The position numbers and the translations under genes were made by a program. A stretch of 64,000 bases of DNA, from the NCBI GenBank assembly GCA_021234155.1, contig JAJEKV010000653.1, forward strand, positions 61,111-125,110, read 5' to 3'. Of this stretch, positions 47,400 to 56,028 are shown in pieces (within the stretch, counting starts at the first letter, position 1; every line of letters begins with the position of its first letter). The notes under the pieces are model-generated. The model did not search any database. It had not been told where the DNA came from and saw only the letters and a list, made by a program, of their open reading frames with translations. The DNA is from Isoetes taiwanensis (lineage: Eukaryota; Streptophyta; Lycopodiopsida; Isoetales; Isoetaceae).

Positions 47400-48735
47400 C
47401 TCCCACAAATAATTTGAGCATTGATCGACTCCATCCAAGATTGACCTATTTTTTCCTCTCGGCCAACACCATTTTCTTTGAGGGGTATATGGCAAGTAAC
47501 TTGCCTCTTAATGCCTTGTTCTTTGCAATAATTCTTAAACACATCATTAACAAATTCTCCACCTCGATCTGATCTAAGGCATTTGATCTTCTTACCTGTG
47601 TCTCTTTCAGCCTCAACTTCAAATATTCTGAATGCCTTATATGCTTGATCTTTTGTTCTAAGGAAATAACATTTAGTTCTCCTTGAGTGATCATCTATGA
47701 AGGTGATAAAATATTTTTAGCCCTTGCATGCTTCTAATGTTAAGAGGTCCACACAAATCACTATGCACCAGCTCAAGTAAATCTCCAGCCCTGTCAGTGG
47801 TTCTTTTAAATGGGAGTCTTGCACTTTTTCCCAGCATACATCCATGACATACAAAGTCATCATTTTCTGCTGTAATTATGAGCCCTCTTTTTGCTAGTAT
47901 TTTTATATTTTCAAGATGTGTATAGCCCAGCCTTTCATGCCACAACTTTAATGTAGGAAACTGAATTGAGTTAATGCTTCCACTTATAGACTGATTATGA
48001 AAACCAAATAAGTTGCCAAATCTTTTTGCAATAAATCTCAATTCATTATCCATATAAATTTTACATGCCAGTTTGTCAAAACAAACTCTGTAGCCCATAT
48101 CTACAAGCTGGCTGATAGAAATCAAGTTCCTCACAAGATTTGGAACACACAAAACATCACTCAAGCTAACAATTTGCCCATTCAAATCAAAAACTTCTAA
48201 GATTCCAGATTCTTCCACTTGTTGTAATTCTCCATCTCCCATTTGTACGAAGACTCCACTTCTTTTCCTCCTTTCCTTAAGAGCATCAGTAGTTTTAACT
48301 ACTGATCTCTCTGCTCCACTATCTAACACAAGTATATTGTCATTTTTGTTAGCTTTTCTTTCAGAAATTGAGCAAATAGCATTAGTCATTACCTCAGCAT
48401 CAGAATCTTCTTCTTCAAGTGTTTTCTCTTGTGTAAGATTCACACTTGCTGCCCTTTCATTTTTCCCTTTGAAATAGGTTCCTTTTCCTTTGCCAGCATA
48501 GTTATTTCCTTTGTTTCTTCCAGCTCCTTTTGGACTGGGACATGCAGATGCTATATGACCAAAGCCCTCACGGTTATAACACCTATTTTCCTTTTCTTTG
48601 ATCTTTGGACAGTTGTGTTTCAAATGCCAATATGCCTTGCAGTTAAAACATGGTCCAATCTTACTTTTATCCTTAAAAAACTGGCCTCTTTTTCTTCCTG
48701 TATACAGAATTTCAGCATTCTCATCTTCTTCCCCC
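47400..48735 (-). pseudogene. Copia protease and integrase, 5' part of pol
   Basis: On the minus strand, from about 48640: CFNCKAYWHLKHNC is a zinc knuckle, CYNREGFGHIASACP a second one with its second Cys changed to Arg, LDSGAERSVV the protease active site, LWHERLGYTHLENIKILAKR with CHGCMLGKSARLPF the pre-integrase zinc domain, and, after a frameshift at about 47710, DDHSRRTKCYFLRTKDQAYK and CLRSDRGGEFVN of the integrase core. The reading stops at the DNA-transposon border near 47360 and its C-terminal part resumes at 35957. Confidence 0.88.
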
Positions 48736-49374
48736 TTAATGATTTTCCTTTGCTCTATTTAGGTCACGATCATTATCATTTCGTTCCTGTTTTACGGCTA
48801 CACTTCTAACAAGAGTAGACAACTGCTCATATTCTGAAAAAGCTCTTGATAAGGCCAGCACATGAAAATCTTTAGTGATTAGTACTCCTGCAGCCTCTAG
48901 ATCAGTGACAATATTATCATATTTCTGAAAGAACTGAGTGAGGTTGTCATCATCCTTGAATTTTAATTTCCTTAACTGTCTATCAAGCATTTCTATTTGT
49001 GAAGAATTCTTAACTTCATAATGTTTAACCAGAAATTCCCACATTTCCTTTGGTGCTTTGTTCTTGAGCTTAAACATTATGCTTGAACTCAGCTTACTTA
49101 CAATTATGCATCTTGCCTGCTGTGACCTCTTTGTATTACTTCCGCCTCCACCAGTATTGATTGAAGCTTCACTTGCTCCACTTGTCCCAGCATTACTGGT
49201 ATTGCTTTCACCTGCATCAACACTATCCCCTTCAATTAGATCCCACAGATCTTCAGCTTGAAGAACATCCTTCATTCTTTCCTTCCAAGCCTGGAAGCCA
49301 GCTTCTCCTTGAAAGGTTTCCACACCATTAAGCAAGGATGATCCAAGTCTGGTTGCCATTGGCTCTGATACCAA
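48736..49374 (-). CDS. Copia gag (UBN2-type), intact open frame
   Basis: 212 codons open on the minus strand, starting close to the primer-binding site. It contains GEAGFQAWKERMKDVLQAED, LWDLIEGDSVD, FLVKHYEVKNSSQIEMLDRQ and DDNLTQFFQKYDNIVTDLEA, the usual Copia gag words. The frame ends at TAA near 48736, where a one-base change separates it from the zinc knuckle and protease. Gag forms the particle that packages the element's RNA. Confidence 0.85.
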   Translation of the reverse strand: MVSEPMATRLGSSLLNGVETFQGEAGFQAWKERMKDVLQAEDLWDLIEGDSVDAGESNTSNAGTSGASEASINTGGGGSNTKRSQQARCIIVSKLSSSIMFKLKNKAPKEMWEFLVKHYEVKNSSQIEMLDRQLRKLKFKDDDNLTQFFQKYDNIVTDLEAAGVLITKDFHVLALSRAFSEYEQLSTLVRSVAVKQERNDNDRDLNRAKENH

Positions 49375-49916
49375 TGTGAGAATTCAAGTAAGAATATTAG
49401 TAATCGATTGCTTGATCAACACATCTAGCAAATCATTAGGCAACCAACTTATTAATGCACTTAACAAAGATGCATATTTAAGCAAAAACCATTTTAAACC
49501 ATTTCAATGGTAACTTCCATTTTCGATCTCAATCAATATTACATTCACTTCGCTATACACCAAATAGTCACAATGCAAATAACATGTATTTGATATTGGC
49601 TATTCTCCTCAAGACGATCCACCGATCACCCCACCGGAACTTCAATTTAATCTTAATTTATAGGGTCTATCCTAACCGACCGGAGTCGGCTTGGGATTAT
49701 CCCATCTGGAATGAAGACCACCTGTTGTAATCCAAGTTGACCGAGTTCGTTGTTTCTATATATTGTCTTCGATATTTCTGTTCAATATAACCATTGAACA
49801 AATGACCCTAGGTTCACAATGTCATTCTAATGGTTGAAAACCATAGATATAATGTCTCCACCTAGCATTAGATCTTCAACTACTATAAATTAGATCATGA
49901 ATCCATATTTCTCACA
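49375..49916 (-). repeat. Copia element 5' LTR (right copy)
   Basis: 542 bp with perfect TGTGAGAA...TTCTCACA ends. In element orientation this is the 5' LTR, followed after one base by TGGTATCAGAGCC. Its outer end (49916) touches the R copy beginning TAGCTAGGC. Confidence 0.9.
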
Positions 49917-49917
49917 T

Positions 49918-50865
49918 AGCTAGGCTTTTCATTCATCTCAGCAGTTTTTCTACAATGGTATCACGTTGGCTAGCGCGCATCATGAACCACCAAAAAAATA
50001 AAAACATAGGGAATATCGGTTATAACACACGGACCCCAAATAAAATTGTGTGCTACAGATGTTGGCTAGTGTACTGTAGAGAGTTTATTGCCGGGATTAA
50101 AAAAACCCCACCCTTTCGGGTTTTCGAGAAAAAAACCCTAGCGATAAAATCTTGGCAAGGGGCTTGGACAATGCAAGGCTGCTAAATGTTCCCACAAAAA
50201 AAAACCCACGCTCCACAGAGAATACCGAAGTCGTGCATCACCCCTGGACCCACAAATCACCAACAAAAAACCAAGAGAGAAAAAACCTCGAAAAGCGAGG
50301 GGCTGGTCACGCGTGCCACGCGACAAAAAGCAACATTTACACCTCGAAAGAGCGAGGGGCTGGTCACATGTGCCACCCGACAAAAAACAGCGTTTATAAT
50401 AATATACACATGAAGGGGGGGGAGGGTGGGAGTCAAGGGGCTGGCGAGAGAGGAGAAAACGCTTGATGAGAAGTCGATGAAGAACACGCAAGAAATATCG
50501 ATCCCCAAAGCGAACAGAGCCCAGAAAATGCATGCAATGCATGCATGGGAATATACATGCTTCGCCCATTCAAAATTCGATCCGATGAAACAGGATCGAT
50601 GGCATTCTCGAATAAGGGCTTGCATGAAAACAGACAAAAGCTCCCGACAAAAAGAGAACTTCCTTATCAAAATGGGATCGAGGTCGAAGGTTGAAAGATG
50701 GTCAAAAAAAGGACAAGATCGGGGAAGAGCATGTCACAACATGGAAAGAGACGCCAAATTGGCAAACCAAGCAGGAAGAAGCCCCTCCCCTGCCTGGTAT
50801 CAAAGAAAGAGAGTCAAGGGAACTGCTGAGAGAGGAGAAAACGCTGATGAGAAGTCGATGCCCAT
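49918..50865 (+). mobile_element. R-family repeat element, right of the Copia nest
   Basis: This copy has the full order seen at 5507-6572: CTAGGCTTTTCATTCATCTC, the module GGGATTAAAAAAACCCC...GGGTTTTCGAG (50093-50142), a G-rich stretch (50414-50428), then two units, the first with ATGCATGCAATGCATGC and a hairpin (CGATCC 50578-50583 with GGATCG 50593-50598) and the second truncated. An internal duplicate occurs at 50297-50320 and 50345-50370 (GAGCGAGGGGCTGGTCAC). Confidence 0.68.
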
Positions 50866-51440
50866 GTTTGAATTTTGAATGGCTTTTCTATACCCCACTT
50901 TTTCTACACGTACATGTACTAATTTTGAAATTTAGTACACATTTTTGGGCTGCTTATCCCGTTGTACCACTTGGAGCTTCTCAATAAATCTTCTTGGAAA
51001 GCTATGGCGGAGCTTCGTTGAGGATATCCTGTAAGCTCCCGGCTGGTTTGGGCAAAACTTGGTTCGGCAGGTGCTAAAGGGGGAAACCTTAAATGCTAAG
51101 GAGACAAAACCTGATTGTGCAAGGGCTTAAGGGGGCTAAATCCGGGGCCGCATGAGATATCCACCATATCCGCCAAAAGCCAGTGCTAAACACAAAATCG
51201 TAGACAAAAATCCACTTCTGTGCAATAAATCCTTGGGTTTTTCCAGCAAGCACTGAACCTTAATTTAAGCTATAATGCTGAAAAAGGTGATATGATTTCT
51301 TTGAATCTAAGAACAAAATCTCTTCAAGAACTCATGTTCTTATATTTTCTGACAACTCGTTATAGTATGTCTGCTTCATTAAAAAAAAAAAATCATTTGT
51401 TTGTATATAAAAGGGGGGTATTATTTATTACAATATAGAG
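50866..51440. other. No gene recognised
   Basis: AT-rich sequence with no supported coding. It leads into the tailed retroposon end. Confidence 0.4.
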
Positions 51441-52247
51441 GAAGGAAGGAAGGAAGGAAGAAAATTTTAACGTCCACGTAACCCAATCGGGTTATGGGAC
51501 CAGAACAAACAAAGGGGGCATAAGCCCTAACAGATCAGAGGGCCGAAGCCCAAAAAAGTAGAACATGGGGTCCAAGCCCCGTTTCAACACAGAAATAACC
51601 AAACCCGAACGAAACAAAAGAAATACAGAGCTATACAGTAAGTGCCCATGGATCAGATGGCCACTAATCTCGAATGATAGCTTGACCTCCCCTATAAACA
51701 GCCCACTTCCGCTGTAGGCGAGCCTCTCGCACACGACATAACTCTTCTTTCCGTCTACAGAGCTGTGCTGGAGTCAAGTCTTCCTGGACGGAGAAGGTGG
51801 TTCCTTTCAAATGGTTGCCATGTCGCAGGATGTGCAATCGGGAAAGAGCATCTTGAAAGCGCACCAAGAGGTGACGAGGACGGTCAGACCCCGCTGGGCC
51901 GAGACAATACCATGTGCTTGGATATGCATCACCTGGGTCAAAAACTGTGCGGCTTCATCTGTAGCAAGAGAATCACCCGTCTCCTGAATACCCACAATAC
52001 GTAGGTTCAAGTATGCATCCTCAGGCAAAGTATGTGTGGATCCTCGTACGCTGTCATCATCTTTAGGCATATCATTCACATGGTGGGGCCCAGTATGCGT
52101 GGATCCATGTACCCTGTTATCAGCCTCGTGCATATCATTCACATGCTCAGGGGCAGGCATTGTGCTAGACACCGGCGAAGCAGTACTATGATCTACTGGG
52201 CTGTGGCCCACAGATTGTGGGGGGGTATATAAAAAGGGGGCATGCAA
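51441..52247 (-). mobile_element. LINE-like retroposon fragment with (TTCC)n tail
   Basis: Minus-strand coding near 51870-51660 reads LKGTTFSVQEDLTPAQLCRR, then ARLQRKWAVYRGGQAIIRD. The E-D-L-T-P-x-Q and K-W-A-V-Y-R-G-G words are typical of the end of L1-type ORF1 proteins. Upstream (52247-51807) is a second frame with an internal amino-acid repeat (HVNDM..D..V.GSTHT twice). After coding, a block shared with 13150-13240 leads to a (GGAA)n tail at 51441-51463. No reverse transcriptase lies between ORF1 and the tail, so this is an internally deleted or ORF1-only derivative. Confidence 0.6.
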
Positions 52248-52858
52248 ATAACTAATTCATATCACATATATCTAGAATAGTTCCATTCAAAATGTGGCAA
52301 TTATGTGGAAGATAGACATTTTTCAAGCATCCAGCCAACGAACAATAGCTTTGCTTTTTAACAACAAAAGAAATGGAGCATCTACTTAATTGGTTTAACA
52401 CATTGATTGTGAAAAGGACAAAAGCTTATATATCGCCTTCATGGAATGATTCGCGAATCAAGAAACATACAAAACACTTCCAAAAGAAATCTCACTCTTG
52501 ATAAAAAAAAAAAAAATGAGAAAAATGACCTGCCAGAAATCATGACCTGCAAAACATTCATGAGAAAGACTCTATCGGCTGCATCTAATCTGTGAATTTT
52601 GATACTTGCAATGCGGTTATAGGTTGCATCTAATCTGTGATTTTTGATACTTGCAATGGGGGATGGAATTCTCGCTAGCTTCTGCAAAGGTATTTCCATA
52701 GGCCAAGGCTAACTCAATTGGGCGAAGATGGAGAACAAAGCTCCATTGTCTACATTGTTCCTCATTATATGCGAAGAATAGAAGAGAAATGAGAGATTCT
52801 GTAGCTTTCCATCTGATGTTAGCACAATAAACATAGCTAGAAGTGTCAGACTGATGAA
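52248..52858. other. No gene; short tandem repeat
   Basis: A ~42-bp unit (GCATCTAATCTGTGA..TTTTGATACTTGCAATG) is duplicated at about 52580-52661. Nothing else is supported. Confidence 0.5.
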
Positions 52859-52863
52859 CATAG

Positions 52864-53180
52864 TGTCGAGATATATGATATCGAGATCACCATCTTGCTG
52901 CTAGACGTGATGTCACAGCACTGACAGCACTCAGCACATAGGTGCTGACTAAGCACTTATCAGCACTGAGCACCGACCTAACTAAGTAACGGCAGTTATT
53001 AGTGGACGGTGGTTGAACGGCTAATACTATTCTTAGTATCACCGTTTTGTTTATATCATTGTACTTCTGTATTGATATACAACATTGAATACAATTCCAA
53101 TTTGCCTTTGTTTTGGGAGCTTGCGCTCTCGGAAATCGGCGTGCATCCTCTTCTCTCCCTTTCTTGGTGCAACCTTGACA
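52864..53180 (+). repeat. 5' LTR of the gag-only element
   Basis: Begins TGTCGAGATATATGATATCG and ends CAACCTTGACA. It contains several AGCACT words (GCACTGACAGCACTCAGCAC) and a TATATCATTGTA stretch that may act as promoter. Confidence 0.92.
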
Positions 53181-53230
53181 TGGTATCAGAGCACTAGGTG
53201 TGCTGAGATTGATTCAAGATCAACACAGCA

Positions 53231-54763
53231 ATGGAGAAGGATGCAAGCTACAACCAGATTACCTTCCCTGGCGGTCATGCGATTCAAATCTTTGATGGCA
53301 CAGGTTTCCAGCAATGGAAAAGCGGAATGATCTCCATTCTCAAGGATGAAGGAGTTTGGGGAATTGTCAATGGCCAAGAACCTGCACCGGATGCCAAGAA
53401 TATTGCTGATTTGCATGCTTGGCAGCGCCGAGATGACAAGGCAATGGCATATATTGGGCTCTCTTTAGCTGACTCTATCCTTGATGAGTTCCAGCAAGAG
53501 AATAGCCACGATTTGTGGCATGCTCTCATTGAGAAGCATGACCAAAAGACCCATATGATTGGGCATTTACATGCTGAAGCGGCGAATATGCGCTGGAAAG
53601 AGATCGAGAGTCTTGACCAAGACCGCATGAAGCACGCCTTCCAGCAGATTGAAGCTTTTGGAAAAGAGCATCAGATCTCACAATCGATGCAACTATTTTT
53701 CTTCCTCAGGTCACTACCTAATCCATTTTATTCTTTGTGCAGCAGCTTCATGCAAGACAAAGTTATGGGCTTCCATCAAGCGATCACTTCTATTAAGGAG
53801 GATATCATGATGAGGCAGGATGCAGGTAAAGATGATCATGCCACTCTCTTTGCAGCAGGGCATTCAAAGACTCAATCTATCCTAAATGGGGATGAGCACG
53901 ATGAGGAGGAGAAGCACATTGGCAGTAGATTATCTCTTCCTATTAAGCATGAAGTAGTGGATTTAGATCCTTCTACTTTCTGGATATCAGACGATGCAGT
54001 AGCACCCAATAAATGGATGCCAATTTCTGATATTCCAGCACCTTCCAAGCAAAGATTAATAGATACCTCAGCAATTGAGCTAGGATATCTTGATGTGGCC
54101 TTCCTCTTCCCATTTTCAGGCAATGTAGCAACACTTCATGAAGTGGCATTCATTTCTGATACTTTGGAGGCGTTTATGCAAGGAGGCACTCAGGTTCTCA
54201 CACCTAATCAACTGATTTTTCTGTTCGGATTACAGAAAATTCCAGCACTTCCAACACTTCCAGCACCTGCAGTGCTTACAGCACCCCTGTTTTCTGATCA
54301 CGGCGCAGATCTTGACACATCCGATCTAGGAGGAGATCTTGACCCATCTGATCCAGGAGATGATTTTAATCATCCTGATCAAGGAGGAGTTGAATATGCA
54401 TCATATATGATCATGATTTCAAAGCAAGGAGGAGTAGTTGACTCTTTACTTCTAGCAACACTTGATCAAGGTCAAGCGAAGGTACTAAGGTTTGATTTTC
54501 ATGGAGAATTTCGACCTAGCATTGTTGGAGTAGCTGCCTTTATGGTTGTTGAATCCATAAGTCTTAACGAAGTAATCATATCTGATGCTTCTATTGCCTA
54601 TATCGAGGCTATGCATGGAAATAATTTTCATGTTCCTCTTGGCAAAACAATTATGGATATCAAAGACAAACTCTATCGACTTATTGTTCCTGATACAGTG
54701 GTTGATCAGCAGGTTTATTTACCTACCAGAGAGAATCGAGCTGATCTCTTCATGCAAACTTAG
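53231..54763 (+). CDS. Gag protein of the gag-only element, 510 aa, intact
   Basis: The N-terminal 200 residues are Copia gag (UBN2-type): IQIFDGTGFQQWKSGMISIL, LHAWQRRDDKAMAYIGLSLA, LWHALIEKHDQKTHMIGHLH and FQQIEAFGKEHQISQSMQLF. The C-terminal part has no CCHC knuckle. It has WISDDAVAPNKWM where Copia proteases have W-x-x-D-S-G-A, and ends QVYLPTRENRADLFMQT, which resembles the end of Copia RNase H (P-T-x-E-N-x-A-D-L-F). I infer that an old internal deletion of pol fused gag to the tail of RNase H. The frame is open throughout, which suggests selection or recent origin. The start is the first ATG after the primer site. Confidence 0.88.
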   Translation: MEKDASYNQITFPGGHAIQIFDGTGFQQWKSGMISILKDEGVWGIVNGQEPAPDAKNIADLHAWQRRDDKAMAYIGLSLADSILDEFQQENSHDLWHALIEKHDQKTHMIGHLHAEAANMRWKEIESLDQDRMKHAFQQIEAFGKEHQISQSMQLFFFLRSLPNPFYSLCSSFMQDKVMGFHQAITSIKEDIMMRQDAGKDDHATLFAAGHSKTQSILNGDEHDEEEKHIGSRLSLPIKHEVVDLDPSTFWISDDAVAPNKWMPISDIPAPSKQRLIDTSAIELGYLDVAFLFPFSGNVATLHEVAFISDTLEAFMQGGTQVLTPNQLIFLFGLQKIPALPTLPAPAVLTAPLFSDHGADLDTSDLGGDLDPSDPGDDFNHPDQGGVEYASYMIMISKQGGVVDSLLLATLDQGQAKVLRFDFHGEFRPSIVGVAAFMVVESISLNEVIISDASIAYIEAMHGNNFHVPLGKTIMDIKDKLYRLIVPDTVVDQQVYLPTRENRADLFMQT

Positions 54764-54875
54764 TTTGCGAGCTTTTCAGATGAACCTGATTAAGTGAGCC
54801 TTGACCAAGATTCAGATCTTATCTCCAGGAGGAGGAGGCTGAGCATGGAGATGGCGATCTCTCATCAAGGAGGAG

Positions 54876-55194
54876 TGTCGAGATATATGATATCGAGATC
54901 ACCATCTTGCTGCTAGACGTGATGTCACAGCACTGACAGCACTCAGCACATAGGTGCTGACTAAGCACTTATCAGCACTGAGCACCGACCTAACTAAGTA
55001 ACGGCGGTTATTAGTGGGCCGGTGGTTGAAGCAACTAATACTATTCTTAGTATCACCGTTTTTTTGTTTATATCATTGTATACGTATTGATATACAACAT
55101 TGAATACAATTCAATTTGCCTTTGTTTTGGGAGCTTCGGCTCTCGGAAATCGGCGTGCATCCTCTTCTCTCCCTTTCTTGGTGCAACCTTGACA
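54876..55194 (+). repeat. 3' LTR of the gag-only element
   Basis: Differs from the 5' copy by a few changes only (for example GGCGGTTATTAGTGGGCCGG against GGCAGTTATTAGTGGACGG, and one extra T run). Confidence 0.92.
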
Positions 55195-55221
55195 CATAGT
55201 GGGCCCTGCCTCTGTGCTATA

Positions 55222-55740
55222 TTCGGACGGATAACGTGCACCTTATGTCATGAAGTTCCTAAACAACTTTGTTGATTGCTACCGAGTGGTTTTAAAAAAA
55301 AACATGTACGACCAAGGGGAGGAAGCCGGTGTGAATATCCTCACTTGGGTGGTCGCGAACTCCATGTAGGTGATTGCAACTCGTCTCTAAACAACCTGGC
55401 GATTGCTAAAATACATCCACGTCCATCATTTGCTTGGAACAGAATGCAAGAGAGTGATATACACATGTTAACATGAATTGGCCTAACATGGACTCAAATA
55501 TAGTCGGACGGATGACGTGCACCTTATGTCATGAAGTTCCTAAACAACTATGTCGATTGCTACTGTGGTTTTGCAAAAAAACATGTACAGCCAAGGGGAG
55601 GAAGCCCGGTGTTAATATCCTCACTTGTGTGGTCGCACCTCCATGTAAGTGATTGCAACTCTGTCCCTAAACAACCCTGCTGATTGCTCGCAAATACATC
55701 CACGTCCATCACTTGCTTGAAACAGAACGCAAGAGAGTTT
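55222..55740. repeat. Direct duplication of ~235 bp
   Basis: 55226-55457 and 55502-55738 share long words (ACGTGCACCTTATGTCATGA, AAACATGTAC, CCAAGGGGAGGAAGC, ATACATCCACGTCCATCA) with roughly 85-90% identity by eye. No coding. The first copy starts just after the gag-only element, which inserted to its left. Confidence 0.8.
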
Positions 55741-56028
55741 TGCTGCAGCTTGCAAAGAAGGTAAGGATAAAAGTTTTGAGATCGTTGTTAACATCATCAA
55801 CTTTGGCTGGCCTAGTACCGATTAATGCAGGGTCTTTTGTTCCGTTTTGAGAAATAGATGTGTCTCTGCAACTTCTACACTACAAGTCAAGAAACAACAG
55901 AAATATATTAATCATCATAGAGTATCATACCGATCGTTAATTCCATAGAGAAAGAGCAAGTATTTACTCTACATGTGCTATTAAAAAATTCTATGTGCTT
56001 TAATAGAAAGAACAACACAACTTGTCAA
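55741..56028. other. Sequence left of the LINE
   Basis: No gene. The last 15 bases (56014-56028) are the left target duplication of the LINE. Confidence 0.6.

Larger units (their letters stand above)
33207..49916 (-). mobile_element. Ty1/Copia LTR retrotransposon, minus strand, with nested insertions
   Basis: LTRs at 33207-33742 and 49375-49916; primer-binding site TGGTATCAGAGCC (complement of 49374-49362 region, initiator-Met tRNA type) beside the right LTR; polypurine tract beside the left LTR. Gene order on the minus strand is gag, protease, integrase, [11.4-kb insertion], integrase end, reverse transcriptase, RNase H, the Copia order. The uninterrupted element would be about 5.3 kb. The near-identical LTRs suggest a young insertion. 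No 5-bp target duplication is seen: the left flank is ACCCG and the right flank TAGCT. Confidence 0.9.
52864..55194 (+). mobile_element. Gag-only LTR retrotransposon (TR-GAG type), structurally complete
   Basis: LTRs at 52864-53180 (317 bp) and 54876-55194 (319 bp), TGTCGAG...CTTGACA, almost identical. The 5-bp target duplication CATAG lies at 52859-52863 and 55195-55199. The primer site TGGTATCAGAGC starts directly at 53181 and a polypurine tract (AAGGAGGAG) precedes 54876. The only coding is one gag frame (53231-54763). Protease, integrase and reverse transcriptase are absent, so movement would need the enzymes of an autonomous Copia element. Confidence 0.93.

Noticed and set aside
49058-49261. 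Plus-strand open frame over the Copia gag
   Set aside because: Shadow of the minus-strand gag frame.
51807-52247. 146-aa frame with internal repeat as a host gene
   Set aside because: It leads into LINE ORF1-type coding and a retroposon tail; better explained as part of that element.
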